Source: Limimaricola soesokkakensis | Lineage (GTDB): Bacteria; Pseudomonadota; Alphaproteobacteria; Rhodobacterales; Rhodobacteraceae | Assembly (NCBI RefSeq): GCF_900172345.1 | Contig: NZ_FWFY01000013.1 | Location: forward strand, 1-64,000 | Length of the DNA stretch: 64,000 nucleotides | Reading direction: 5' to 3' | Shown: positions 27,543-36,651 of the stretch, piece after piece | How positions within the stretch are numbered: the stretch's first letter is position 1 | How the letters are laid out: each line of letters starts with the position of its first letter | Position numbers and translations under genes: made by a program | Notes under the pieces: model-generated | Told to the model about the DNA's origin: nothing | The model's input: the letters and a program-made list of their open reading frames with translations, nothing else | Database searches by the model: none

Positions 27543-29363
27543 ATGTGTGGGATCGTCGGCGTATTGGGAACACACGAGGCCGCGCCGCTGCTGGTCGAGG
27601 CGCTCGGCCGGCTCGAATATCGCGGCTATGACAGCGCCGGCATCGCGACGCTGAACGAGAGCCGTCTCGACCGCCGCCGGGCCGTGGGCAAGCTGGTGAA
27701 CCTGTCCGACAAGCTGGTGCATGAGCCGCTGCGCGGGATGACCGGCATCGGCCACACCCGCTGGGCCACCCATGGCGCGCCGACCGAGGCCAACGCGCAT
27801 CCCCATGCCGGCGCCCGCGTGGCCGTGGTCCACAATGGCATCATCGAGAATTACCGGGCGCTGCGCGCCGAACTGTCCGAGGCGGGCATCGGCACCGCGA
27901 CCGACACCGACACCGAGACCGTGGCGCTGATCTGCCAGCTGCATCTCGACCGCGGGCTGGCGCCGCGCGAAGCGGCGGCGGCCACCATCGCCAAGCTCGA
28001 GGGCGCCTATGCGCTGTGCTTTTTGTTCGAGGGCGAGCCCGACCTCATGATCGCCGCGCGCAAGGGCAGCCCGCTGGCCATCGGCCATGGCGAGGGCGAG
28101 ATGTTCGTGGGCTCGGACGCGATCGCGCTCGGCAACCTGACCGACCGGATCACCTATCTCGAGGAAGGCGACCGGGCCGAGGTGACCCGCGCGGGCATGG
28201 TGATCTTCGACGCGCAGGGCCGCGAGGCCTCGCGCCCCGAGAAGCGCATCGCCCAGGCGGCGGCGCAGGTCGACAAGGCCGGGCACAAGCACTTCATGGC
28301 CAAGGAGATCGCCGAGCAGCCCCGCGTGCTGGCCGAGGCGCTGGGGCACTACCTGACGCCCGAGGGCCAGATCGCCCTGCCCGCGCCCGGCATCGACTTC
28401 ACCGCGATCGACCGGCTGACGCTGGTTGCCTGCGGCACCGCCTTCTACGCCTGCAACGTCGCGAAGTACTGGTTCGAGCAGGTGGCGCGGCTGCCCGTCG
28501 AGATCGACGTCGCCTCGGAATACCGCTACCGCGAGCCGCCGATCCCGGCGCGCTCTGCCGCGCTCTTCGTCAGCCAGTCGGGCGAGACCGCCGACACGCT
28601 GGCGGCGCTGCGCTACGCCAAGGGCAAGGCCTCCAGCATCCTGTCGGTGGTCAACGTCACCGAAAGCTCGATCGCACGCGACAGCGACCTCGCGCTGCCG
28701 ATCCTCGCCGGTGCCGAGATCGGCGTCGCCTCGACCAAGGCCTTCACCTGCCAGCTCCTGGTGCTGGGGGCCCTGACGCTCGAGGCGGCGCGGCAGCGCG
28801 GCACGCTCGACGCGGCCGAACTCGCCGGGCATCTGCGCAGCCTGCGCGAGTTGCCGGGACTGATCCATCAGGGATTGACCATCGAGGCCGAATGCCAGCG
28901 CGTCGCGCGCGAGCTTTCCGAGGCCCGCGACATCCTGTTCCTCGGCCGGGGCCGGATGTTCCCGCTGGCGCTGGAAGGCGCGCTGAAGCTAAAGGAAATC
29001 AGTTACATCCACGCCGAAGCTTACGCGTCGGGCGAACTCAAGCACGGCCCCATCGCGCTCGTGGACGAGCACGTGCCGGTGATCGTCATGGCGCCGCATG
29101 ACGAGCTGTTCGACAAGACCGTGTCGAACATGCAGGAGGTGATGGCGCGCGGCGGCAAGGTGCTGCTGATCACCGACGCCACCGGCGCGCGGATCGCCGG
29201 CGAGGGCGCCTGGGAGGTGATCACCCTGCCCGAGATCGACCCGCTCTGGGCCCCGATCCTCTACGCCCTGCCGGCGCAGCTGCTCGCCTACCACACCGCC
29301 GTGGCCAAGGGCACCGATGTCGACCAGCCCCGCAACCTCGCCAAATCCGTCACCGTCGAGTGA
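27543..29363 (+). CDS. glmS: Glutamine-fructose-6-phosphate aminotransferase (isomerizing)
   Basis: A 606-aa GlmS. Cys2 of MCGIVGVLGT is the glutaminase nucleophile. The amidotransferase domain has GHTRWATHGAPTEANAHPH. Two SIS domains follow, including CGTAFYACNVAKYWFEQ, SQSGETADTLAALR and STKAFTCQLLVL, and the C-terminus is DQPRNLAKSVTVE. It makes glucosamine-6-phosphate from fructose-6-phosphate and glutamine, the first committed step of amino-sugar synthesis. It is normally essential, so its presence beside plasmid-type replication genes is noteworthy. No terminator was recognised in the 65 bp before the convergent integrase gene. Confidence 0.97.
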   Translation: MCGIVGVLGTHEAAPLLVEALGRLEYRGYDSAGIATLNESRLDRRRAVGKLVNLSDKLVHEPLRGMTGIGHTRWATHGAPTEANAHPHAGARVAVVHNGIIENYRALRAELSEAGIGTATDTDTETVALICQLHLDRGLAPREAAAATIAKLEGAYALCFLFEGEPDLMIAARKGSPLAIGHGEGEMFVGSDAIALGNLTDRITYLEEGDRAEVTRAGMVIFDAQGREASRPEKRIAQAAAQVDKAGHKHFMAKEIAEQPRVLAEALGHYLTPEGQIALPAPGIDFTAIDRLTLVACGTAFYACNVAKYWFEQVARLPVEIDVASEYRYREPPIPARSAALFVSQSGETADTLAALRYAKGKASSILSVVNVTESSIARDSDLALPILAGAEIGVASTKAFTCQLLVLGALTLEAARQRGTLDAAELAGHLRSLRELPGLIHQGLTIEAECQRVARELSEARDILFLGRGRMFPLALEGALKLKEISYIHAEAYASGELKHGPIALVDEHVPVIVMAPHDELFDKTVSNMQEVMARGGKVLLITDATGARIAGEGAWEVITLPEIDPLWAPILYALPAQLLAYHTAVAKGTDVDQPRNLAKSVTVE

Positions 29364-29428
29364 GATGGTTTTTGGACCCTTACGTCGAGTGTGAGGGGTA
29401 TAAAAACAGGAACGGGGAATTCAGAAAT

Positions 29429-30355
29429 TCACTCGTGCCAAACATTGTGTTCGGCCTGCTCGAGGTAGCGGGCCAGCACATTCACCGACTTCCACCCGCC
29501 CGCTCGCATGATTGAGGCCGTATCCTTCCCGGCGCGCAACAGGTCCTGCGCAGCACCCACCCGCATGGAATGACCCGAGAAGTCAGCGACGACGGAGGGA
29601 TCGAGACCGGCTGCGCGGGCGGCGTCCTTGATTAGTCGTTTGATGCTCGTGCAGCTGAGGGGGCGCGGGATAGCCCTGCCGTGATAAATCGGGCAGAACA
29701 GATACTCGTAGTCGGGTCCGCGCCAGGCGAGCCAAGCGTCGACCAATTCCCGGCTTCGGGACGAGGTGAAGGCGATACGTCCCTGTCCGAATTGATCAGC
29801 CTTACCCCGGCGGATCATGACCCGTAGCGTCCTGTCTTCGCGCCAGAGCAGGTCTTCGGAGCGGAGGGCGACGAGTTCGGACCGGCGCGTCAGGCACTCA
29901 TAGCCGAGCGCCAGCATCGCGCGATTCCGCCACCCCCACGGCGTCTCCGGTTGCGCTGCAAGAAATCGGTCGAGATAGGCCCGGGTCAGCCCCTTGGCCT
30001 GCTTCGGACGTGATAGCTTGGCACGACGGACCCGTCGAAGCGCAAGGTTGACCTCTTCATCTCCCGTAGGGTCTGAAAGATGCAGTAATCTATGGATCTT
30101 GCGGATCGAATAGATGCGCCTGCGGACTGTTGCAGGAGCGAACTCCTGCGCCTGCGCTTCGAGGAAAGCGCACAGAGTGGCGATTTGTGCTGGGAAAGCA
30201 ACTCGTCCCGCATCCGCGCACCACTGGACGTAGATCTCCACATCACTGTAGTAAGAACGCATTGTTGCAGGGGCATATGCACCCTCAAGGTGAGCGAACT
30301 TAGCGCGCCACTCGTAGGAATCTGAATGCGGTTCATATTGTCTCATATGAGCCAT
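29429..30355 (-). CDS. Tyrosine recombinase / site-specific integrase
   Basis: A 308-aa phage-integrase-family recombinase. An N-terminal SAM-like core-binding domain (APATMRSYYSDVEIYVQWC) precedes the catalytic domain, with Arg in CLTRRSELVALR, Lys in RRGKADQFG, the HxxR box in SGHSMRVGAAQDL, GGW and the nucleophile Tyr in ARYLEQAE. It could integrate or resolve a mobile replicon. It lies convergent to and 65 bp from the end of glmS, marking the left border of an accessory island. An ATG three codons downstream is an alternative start. It is divergent from a small XRE gene. Confidence 0.93.
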   Translation of the reverse strand: MAHMRQYEPHSDSYEWRAKFAHLEGAYAPATMRSYYSDVEIYVQWCADAGRVAFPAQIATLCAFLEAQAQEFAPATVRRRIYSIRKIHRLLHLSDPTGDEEVNLALRRVRRAKLSRPKQAKGLTRAYLDRFLAAQPETPWGWRNRAMLALGYECLTRRSELVALRSEDLLWREDRTLRVMIRRGKADQFGQGRIAFTSSRSRELVDAWLAWRGPDYEYLFCPIYHGRAIPRPLSCTSIKRLIKDAARAAGLDPSVVADFSGHSMRVGAAQDLLRAGKDTASIMRAGGWKSVNVLARYLEQAEHNVWHE

Positions 30356-30375
30356 ATGGTATCACGGAGGGGCGG

Positions 30376-30630
30376 TTGTCAACTATTGTGAGTTCTCAGA
30401 TTCGTTCGGCTAGAGCTGCTCTTCGGTGGTCGGTCTCAGATCTTGCTCGTGCGAGTGGAGTAAGCGTCAGTACAATCAAACGAGCCGAAGCCGCAGCCAA
30501 TGTTGCCCAGATTACCGGCCCGAATATGATTGCCCTCCGGACCGCTTTGGAAAATGAGGGCATCGAGTTCATTGGCTCGCCCGATGACCGCCCCGGCATT
30601 CGCATCACCCTGTCCGCACTAGAGAAATAG
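30376..30630 (+). CDS. XRE-family DNA-binding protein
   Basis: An 84-aa protein whose helix-turn-helix is LRWSVSDLARASGVSVSTIKRAEAA, followed by NMIALRTALENEGIEFIG, a common form in phage and plasmid modules. It starts at a TTG with GGAGG five bases upstream; a GTG four codons later is possible. The gene is divergent from the recombinase; the 20-bp spacer and adjoining start contain two CATATG hexamers three bases apart, a candidate shared operator. Confidence 0.75.
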   Translation: MSTIVSSQIRSARAALRWSVSDLARASGVSVSTIKRAEAAANVAQITGPNMIALRTALENEGIEFIGSPDDRPGIRITLSALEK

Positions 30631-30634
30631 AACT

Positions 30635-31021
30635 TTGCTTCGTATTCTTGTTCTCAATTGCCGTTCGGCCGCCCTTGCCCTGACATTGCTACTGGCGCTT
30701 GTAATCGGCGTCCTGACGCTGATCCCGCTGAACGTCCCCCAAGCCATGCCGGGCAGTGACAAGCATCATCACCTGATCGCCTTCGCCGCGCTTGCCCTGC
30801 CCACCGCCGCGCTCGCGCCAAGGCTGTTGTGGGGCCTTCTGCCAGCCCTCGCACTTTACGGGGTGCTCATCGAGGTCCTGCAGCCCTTTGTGGGGCGCAG
30901 TGGCGACCAGAGGGATGCCTTGGCCGACGGTCTGGGGCTAATCACCGGATCGGGTCTCGGCCTCCTGCTGTATCGACCATTACAACGCCTGAAGCGACGC
31001 GCGCCTGCGCTCACGGAGTAA
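30635..31021 (+). CDS. VanZ-like membrane protein
   Basis: A 128-aa protein with four hydrophobic segments and the VanZ-type motif DKHHHLIAFAALALP in the second part, followed by LPALALYGVLIEVLQPFVGRSGDQRDALADGLG, the usual VanZ pattern (HxxAF, E-QxxxxR, D-xxN/G). VanZ-like proteins occur near exopolysaccharide loci, with no settled role. It begins at a TTG with a weak ribosome site just after the XRE gene, so it may be co-transcribed. Confidence 0.82.
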   Translation: MLRILVLNCRSAALALTLLLALVIGVLTLIPLNVPQAMPGSDKHHHLIAFAALALPTAALAPRLLWGLLPALALYGVLIEVLQPFVGRSGDQRDALADGLGLITGSGLGLLLYRPLQRLKRRAPALTE

Positions 31022-31038
31022 CCGCAGGCCCTCCCCGC

Positions 31039-31305
31039 TCAATTCTCCTCGAGACCTTCGCGTCCCCGGCGCAGCAGCTCCCGGACATGCGCCTCGAAGG
31101 CCCGCGCCTCCGCCGTGTACTGCCCGTGCTTCAGCGCGTTCCGGTTGCCCTTGGGCGCGCCGGAGCCCGCCGAACCACCATGCATGCGGCAGCGCGCCTT
31201 GCCGGCGACCGCCGGGGCCTGGCAGGGCGTGCTCTTACGCGTCCGGGCCCCACAGCGAACGCTGGCGCGCATCGGCCCGGTATTGCGCGGATGCGTCCCG
31301 CTCAC
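31039..31305 (-). CDS. HGGxxG-type small protein of phage/plasmid origin
   Basis: An 88-aa basic protein with four Cys/His positions (CGARTRKSTPCQAP, ARCRMHGG) followed by SGAPKGNRNALKHGQYTAEA. This matches small proteins annotated HGGxSTG-domain, common in prophage and plasmid regions of Rhodobacterales, with no proven function. The Cys/His array suggests a metal-binding knuckle. Its ATG overlaps the stop of the upstream partner by 4 bp, so both are made from one transcript. Confidence 0.75.
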   Translation of the reverse strand: MSGTHPRNTGPMRASVRCGARTRKSTPCQAPAVAGKARCRMHGGSAGSGAPKGNRNALKHGQYTAEARAFEAHVRELLRRGREGLEEN

Positions 31306-31916
31306 GATCTTCTCCGGCTCTTCGACGGCTTGCGCGTTTTCTGCTGCACGAGCGGGGTCTCGAGCGCGTCCAAGAGCGCCGGCGGTCCTGAAGGCTGAGC
31401 TTGCCGCTCGCCTCCTTTTTCCACGTTGCCGACGATAGCCTGCCCACCGGAATGCACGTGGACATGCTCCACGGTCACCTTCTGCTGACCTCTACCCCGG
31501 TGCTTGTCGAGCGCGGCCATTTGCTGCGCGTAGAGCGCCATCAGCTTCTGGGCGTGCTTGAGGTTCGAGTCCCGTCCCCAGTCGCTCTGGCCCGGGAACG
31601 CCGCCCGCCGCAGGCAATCGAGCGCAGCCGCGTGCGTGCCAACCATCTGCGCTGCCAGCATCCCCTCGGCGGCACCTTGGGGTTCCAGCCCCTCGTAGAG
31701 CTCAAGCGCCCGCAGGAGCCGCGCGTTTCGTTCGGACTCCGGCAAGCTTTGGGGCAGCCAGAGAAGCTCGGCGATCTCGGTGAGCTTGCGCGCCTCGAAT
31801 GTTCTGTCATCCGTCGGCAGCGCTGCCTCGCCTGAGAGAAGCTTCGCCGCCGAATGCTTTTTCGGCCGGAACTGGGGCTCCGATGTCGTCTTCTTTCCAA
31901 CCATGGCGGCGATCAT
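31302..31916 (-). CDS. Hypothetical protein, partner of the HGG protein
   Basis: A 204-aa soluble protein rich in charged helices. The C-terminal half has VTVEHVHVHSGGQAIVGNVEKGGE, a motif seen in uncharacterised proteins encoded with HGG-type proteins in alphaproteobacterial mobile regions. No catalytic motif is visible. The preferred start has GGCAGGG eight bases upstream; an ATG four codons later is possible. It forms a two-gene operon through a 4-bp overlap. Confidence 0.72.
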   Translation of the reverse strand: MIAAMVGKKTTSEPQFRPKKHSAAKLLSGEAALPTDDRTFEARKLTEIAELLWLPQSLPESERNARLLRALELYEGLEPQGAAEGMLAAQMVGTHAAALDCLRRAAFPGQSDWGRDSNLKHAQKLMALYAQQMAALDKHRGRGQQKVTVEHVHVHSGGQAIVGNVEKGGERQAQPSGPPALLDALETPLVQQKTRKPSKSRRRS

Positions 31917-32326
31917 GCGTGTTGCCCTGCCACCGCACAAGCAGCAATCCCGCGTCTCTTCTACTGTGCATGGGGTTGTATTGGGGTTTCGATGCCAAGC
32001 CCCCGGGGGTGATGCCCGATAGAGGGCGTTATCAGCCCCCAAGGATAGCGGCTGTACTTGCAAGCAACTGACAAGATGCTCCGCTACCAATGAGCTCGCG
32101 TCGCCAAAAGCTCACCCCCTAATGTCATCCCCTGCTCGTTCTTGACGGCTTCTTCCCGGTGGCCCACAGTTAACCTATGAGCAACTGGACCACCTTACGC
32201 GCGATACGATGACGCCCCGTAGCTGGGGCGCCGTTCGGCGTGCATGGTCCCACCATCTGAAATTCGAGATCCCGCCCGGCTGAACGGTCGCCCCTTGTCC
32301 ACATTCAGGAACAAGGAGCCATACCC
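31917..32326. other. Spacer upstream of two hypotheticals
   Basis: About 410 bp between divergently transcribed hypotheticals. No gene supported; it should contain promoters for both sides. No strong repeat seen. Confidence 0.3.
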
Positions 32327-32962
32327 ATGGCTGACCAATTCGACCCAATTGCCGCGAACATCCAGATCCGCGCAACCCTCGGTCTACGCCGCAAGGATGA
32401 ATCGGGTGCCCGTCTAGACCTACGGTTCGGGCCTGACGAAGATCCCGAACCAGGGGCAATCTACAGGATCAAAGATGTCTTGGGCGAAGCGTGGGAACTG
32501 AGCTATCGCTGGTATGAGCCCGTTGAGCCCCTCCCTTGGGGGGCGCCCGATCCGCGCATGCGGGAAGCTCTGCTTGGCGATCTGGAGGCGGAACTTGAGG
32601 AGGCCGGCATCGAAGGCTCAAGTGCCGTGCTCGACTATCCGACCGGATGGCTATGGATCGCCCAAGTGATGACTGACCGCATGGTGAAATGGGCCGCCGA
32701 GGGCGAAGAGATCGAAATTTCCGATATCAAGGAAAAATTCGGCACACTGCGCTGCTACGTTCGCGGGTCCGAACGGCTTCAAAATCTCGCACAATGGTGC
32801 GAAGCGCAGTCCGAGACCCGCTGCATGGCGACAGGCCTGCAAGGAAGGCCGCGAAATGCAGGCGGTTGGGTGCTGTGTCTGTCCGAAGAAATGATGGAAC
32901 TGCATAAACGTGATCACTACCAGCTCATGGATCTGATCTACGCGCGATCCCCTCGCAGCTGA
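32327..32962 (+). CDS. Hypothetical protein with KEKFGTLR motif
   Basis: A 211-aa acidic cytoplasmic protein. It contains ISDIKEKFGTLRCYVRG followed by a Cys-containing segment (WCEAQSETRCMATG and GWVLCLSEE). A KEKFGGLRFY-plus-Cys arrangement occurs in small uncharacterised proteins on mobile elements; here the Cys pairs look degenerate. The ATG is preceded by AAGGAG eight bases upstream, a strong site. Function unknown. Confidence 0.78.
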   Translation: MADQFDPIAANIQIRATLGLRRKDESGARLDLRFGPDEDPEPGAIYRIKDVLGEAWELSYRWYEPVEPLPWGAPDPRMREALLGDLEAELEEAGIEGSSAVLDYPTGWLWIAQVMTDRMVKWAAEGEEIEISDIKEKFGTLRCYVRGSERLQNLAQWCEAQSETRCMATGLQGRPRNAGGWVLCLSEEMMELHKRDHYQLMDLIYARSPRS

Positions 32963-33505
32963 TCCTGGTCGGTATTACGAGGCGAGGGCTGATGCCTGGT
33001 AAGCGTCGGCCCCTGCTCTCACAGCTGTGCAATCTTATCAACCGATCCGGCCTAGGCTGCGTTCGACTGTCCATGGCAACGCTGGAGCGACGTTCTGGAA
33101 ATCGAAGCGTGGCCCAAGACTGCCCAATACCGGATGAACTCAACCCGCAATGAAATCCCGCACCGTCACGAGGGCGCAATCGAAGCCATCTACGGTAGGA
33201 AGAGAGAAGGCGGGCACATCATCAACGCCTATGCACGGTACCGACAGTCGCCCACCTTGCCAATCTAAGATTGACATATGAGTCTGGACACACTTGCAGA
33301 GTGCAGCTTGCTGCCACTGAGTGGGAGGAGATTCGAAAGCCTATAAGATAAAATAGTCGCCTCAGGCAATAAATATATAGCGCGCGTGTAGAGGGCCCAA
33401 TGCCTTGAGGGCACAGGCCCCGTCGCCGCCAAATCCAGACAGAAAATAAACTCCTTGCGCTTGCAACCTTGATAACTGGCGCGCCGAAAAATATGAGCAG
33501 AAGAT
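32963..33505. other. Spacer with a truncated coding scrap
   Basis: About 540 bp. Positions 33056-33268 hold an open plus-strand frame with natural-looking composition (ending HIINAYARYRQSPTLPI) that has an ATG only at 33134, so it may be the C-terminal scrap of a lost gene. From about 33270 the DNA becomes AT-rich and probably carries the promoter of the next gene. Confidence 0.3.
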
Positions 33506-34810
33506 TTGACTATAACTACATTACCCCATCCACCTCAGTACTTTTCCGGATCGAACGGCCAGCCAACGGATCTCGAGCGCTGCTTAGTAAATGCGTCTGG
33601 AGGCGGGAATAGCCATGATACACCCGACTTTAAAGGCGAAGAAGTATCAGCTAACCTTGTAAAAGCCTTGGCAACTGGAACGTTTGAGCATCCTGAATGG
33701 GCCGACTGGATCCCAAATCCTGCAGGTTTTTCGCTCAAGGGCGCCAAGATCAAGGAACGTCTAATCCTGACAGAGATAAAAAATCTTCCGTCAATGGAGT
33801 TAGCTGAGTGCAAGCTGGAAGGTGGGCTTGACCTAGGTGGATCTTCGATAAATGGAGACGTGGTTCTTGAAAGGTGTATAGTTAATAAAGAGCTATCTCT
33901 AGCATCTGCCCGCATTGAAGGAATGGCCCGCCTTTCGCACGGTCAGGTTGGCACCCTTAAGGCAAAAGGCGTTAGGGCTGATAGCGTTTGCCTGCGCTTT
34001 ATGAAGCTCGAAGGGCGAATTGATATCTGCGAAGCAGATATACCCGGAGAAATTCAATTTCTATCCGTTACCTTCCCGAAAGGAATCGCAAGAATTTCCG
34101 CTAAACACGTTTCTGCTGGGCGGTGGTTCATGACAGGTTGCAAAATCCCTGGCAAGATTGATCTATATCAATCCAATTTCCAAAGTGTATTCGTAGTAAG
34201 TGGGTGCAGGATCGGCAACGGAGAGGAGAGTGCCTTTAGTGCACCCATGTCAAATTTCGGAGGAGGAGCGTTCATCAATGGCAAGACCCAGATTGAAGGC
34301 GGCCTGGACTTAAACTACTCGAATTTTGAGGTTGGCCTCGATCTCTCAGGGTCTAAAATCAAGCGCTTCAAGGATTTTGCGATTAGGCTCGATGGTTCGA
34401 GAATTGAAGGGCAGCTAGACCTTAGAAATTCAGTCGTTGAGGGCCTCATCTTTGCTCACAGGATGACGGTCAATGGTCGACTGACGCTTCAAGGTGCGTT
34501 GCTCTCCAGCAACGAGGCCCAAGTTGCCGGATCTCTCCCAAGTTCAGAGTCTTCTGAAGTACTCCAAGAAACCAGCAGTTCGTTGAACAGTGGTCCGACG
34601 GGCGGTCTTGGGGGAAAAAGATCCCGAAAGGCAAAGAGGCAGCCAGCAAGAATTTTCACGAATACTGGCACACCGCTCTTTCAATTCAGGAGGCCTGCAT
34701 ATCAGGCCGCCTCACTTTGCCAGAGAAATGTCCCAGCGGCACTATTGATCTTTCACATGCGGAATGCTGTGTTCTGGATGATGTGTCTTCTGGTTGGCCG
34801 ATTCCAATAA
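33506..34810 (+). CDS. Repeat-rich (pentapeptide-like) membrane protein, N-terminal part of a frameshifted gene
   Basis: A 434-aa reading frame whose first about 340 residues are tandem beta-helix-type repeats (for example LKGAKIKERLILTEI, GGLDLGGSSINGDVVL, GGLDLNYSNFEVGLDLSGSKIK), similar to pentapeptide or right-handed-helix repeats. After about residue 345 the sequence becomes low-complexity and then basic. From about 34640 the adjacent frame encodes the continuation, so a shift near the G5/A5 run at 34610-34619 has probably split one gene. The TTG start is uncertain. The repeats resemble the so-called membrane-associated oxidoreductase family, whose enzyme activity is unproven. AT-rich relative to the backbone. 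Confidence 0.7.
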   Translation: MTITTLPHPPQYFSGSNGQPTDLERCLVNASGGGNSHDTPDFKGEEVSANLVKALATGTFEHPEWADWIPNPAGFSLKGAKIKERLILTEIKNLPSMELAECKLEGGLDLGGSSINGDVVLERCIVNKELSLASARIEGMARLSHGQVGTLKAKGVRADSVCLRFMKLEGRIDICEADIPGEIQFLSVTFPKGIARISAKHVSAGRWFMTGCKIPGKIDLYQSNFQSVFVVSGCRIGNGEESAFSAPMSNFGGGAFINGKTQIEGGLDLNYSNFEVGLDLSGSKIKRFKDFAIRLDGSRIEGQLDLRNSVVEGLIFAHRMTVNGRLTLQGALLSSNEAQVAGSLPSSESSEVLQETSSSLNSGPTGGLGGKRSRKAKRQPARIFTNTGTPLFQFRRPAYQAASLCQRNVPAALLIFHMRNAVFWMMCLLVGRFQ

Positions 34811-35565
34811 ACACACAGACTGAAGCGCGCGAAAGCCCCGATGGAATGCAGCCCTATCTTAGGTTGGATGGATTTCAATACAAGTACTTTCAGAATCCAA
34901 ATGGCATCTCAGGTGGCGCTGGTCTGCGCCAAGACAAAGATATAGCAGACGCGCGTATAAGTTGGCTGTTGTCCCAGTCGAGCAACGAGATCCGAGAGCG
35001 GTTCAATCCGCAGCCTTGGCGCCAAGCATCACTGGCGCTACAGGAGATGGGGTATGATCGCGCTGCTCAGAAAGTTTCAATTCGCCGCCGCATTCAAGAG
35101 CGATATTCACGCGATACTCCATTCGGTGAGCGCATTGTAAACAAGGCCCTTCACCTTGTAGCAGAGTATGGTCACAACCCCTGGAGAGCTATTTTTCTTT
35201 CATTGGCGTTGATTGTCGCCTTTTCTCTCGTGTACCATCTCTCTGTAGTACTCTGTGGAGACCTCAAATATCTGGCCCCTTCCTCCACTTGCGATGCACC
35301 TATGTACATTCCTGTCCGGTATGGCGATGTGGAGGGCTCAAGATACGTAACGGATTATCCTGACTTTTCTCCTTTCTTCTACTCACTCGGGTCGTTTGTG
35401 CCGCTATTTGATTTGGGATCCGAGTCATTCTGGCGAGCGAATACCGCAACCCCTTGGGGCTGGATCTTGTATGTACTTTTTGTACTTGAGAGAGTTTTGG
35501 GTGCCATTTTCATTGCCATTGCGGTAACGGCATTCACAGGCATGCTTACTAGGGACGAAAGGTAG
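34717..35565 (+). CDS. C-terminal membrane part of the same frameshifted repeat protein
   Basis: A 282-aa frame that is open upstream to about 34560 and continues the repeats (SGRLTLPEKCPSGTIDLSHAEC). It then has a helical linker (WRQASLALQEMGYDRAAQKVSIRRRIQERYSR) and two membrane helices (RAIFLSLALIVAFSLVYHLSV and WGWILYVLFVLERVLGAIFIAIAV). This order is the standard C-terminus of large repeat-plus-membrane proteins of this family. The in-frame ATG given here lies within the repeats, so independent translation is doubtful; it is best read with the preceding part as one broken gene. Confidence 0.7.
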   Translation: MPEKCPSGTIDLSHAECCVLDDVSSGWPIPINTQTEARESPDGMQPYLRLDGFQYKYFQNPNGISGGAGLRQDKDIADARISWLLSQSSNEIRERFNPQPWRQASLALQEMGYDRAAQKVSIRRRIQERYSRDTPFGERIVNKALHLVAEYGHNPWRAIFLSLALIVAFSLVYHLSVVLCGDLKYLAPSSTCDAPMYIPVRYGDVEGSRYVTDYPDFSPFFYSLGSFVPLFDLGSESFWRANTATPWGWILYVLFVLERVLGAIFIAIAVTAFTGMLTRDER

Positions 35566-35730
35566 TTCGGATGTCATGTCTGTCGTTCGAGACATTACTG
35601 TTTCGCAAACTTCTTCCCGACAGCAACACGAGCCACTTCCTGGGTCGGAACCCAGTCTTTGTGCTTAGCGAGAGAAGTGCTGACGATCCGATGGAGTGGG
35701 AGCTGTAAGCTTCATTTCAGCTCTTTTGGT

Positions 35731-35752
35731 TCCCCCGGCTCAGGCCGGGGGA
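35731..35752. repeat. IS200/IS605-type hairpin remnant
   Basis: A perfect 9-bp stem TCCCCCGGC with a TCAG loop. It closely resembles the right-end hairpin of the TnpB element near 54.6 kb and may be a leftover of another IS200/IS605 copy. Confidence 0.5.
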
Positions 35753-35808
35753 GGTATCAACAAATCGATGAACGCCGAATGTAAGACTTGGATCGCTGTG
35801 CTGATTTC

Positions 35809-36114
35809 CTAATGGCCAAGCGAAGCGTTCTGATCGATGCACTGGGCCCTGACCTTCCCGTTGAACGCCTTGGCAAATGCGTTGTCCGTTGGCTTTCCAA
35901 GCCGACTGAAGTCGAGGATGGCGCCGTTCATCCATGCCCAGAGATCGGGGTCCTTGAAGATGAATTCCAGCCCTTGGTCGACCCGGATCGAGCGGGGGAT
36001 GCCATGCTCGCGCGTGACACGTTCGAGCGTGGCGACCACGTCCGCACCTGTGTAGCGGCGTCGCACGTCGATGGCGACAAGGACGGCGTCGATTGGCATA
36101 GACTGGAGCGTGGT
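35809..36114 (-). pseudogene. IS3-family transposase fragment (central part)
   Basis: About 100 codons match the integrase core of IS3-family orfB: RRRYTGADVVATLERVTREHGIPRSIRVDQGLEFIFKDPDLWAWMNG and GKPTDNAFAKAFNGKVRAQCIDQN, including the second Asp and final Glu regions. The N-terminus and the C-terminal RPHSA.G part are missing. Confidence 0.72.
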
Positions 36115-36235
36115 CATGGTCGGTCTCCTCTTCGGTGGGTGGTGTGCAACACCACCGTAAGAGACCTGAGACCCGGCCATGGCCACCTGCTGCGCGATAT
36201 GAGGGCTCCGCAGGCGCCCATGGCCTCCCTTCCAT

Positions 36236-36538
36236 AGGTGCTACGGCCCCGAGTTCGTGGCCACGAAGGTGCGGGACTGGATCGAAGCCGTCGGCGCCCA
36301 GACCACCTTCATCGAACCGGGCTCGCCGTGGGAGAACCGCTACTGCGAGAGCTTCAACGCCCGCTTCCGCAACGAGCTGCTCGATGGGGAAATCTTCTAC
36401 ACGCTGCGCGAGGCGCAGATCCTGATCGAGCGATGGCGAAAGCACTACAACACCGTCCGGCCTCACAGCTCATTGGGCTACCGCCCGCCAGCACCAGAAA
36501 GCATCGTGCCCGTCGACCGGAGGCCAACCATGCATTAA
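36236..36538 (+). pseudogene. IS3-family transposase fragment (C-terminal part)
   Basis: About 100 codons from YGPEFVATKVRDWIEAVGAQTTFIEPGSPWENRYCESFNARFRNELL to HYNTVRPHSSLGYRPPAPES and a stop. This is the C-terminal third of an IS3-family (IS407-like) orfB, on the opposite strand to the adjacent IS3 fragment and from a different subgroup. Two elements have collided here. Confidence 0.8.
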
Positions 36539-36651
36539 CAATCAACTTGGAGCACTCAGTTGGGGCAGCTCAATCGTGTGAAGGCGCTTATCGAAGGCGT
36601 CGAGGTCGATCTGGATGCACCGCTGTCGCCCGGTGACACCCGAGGCCCTTC

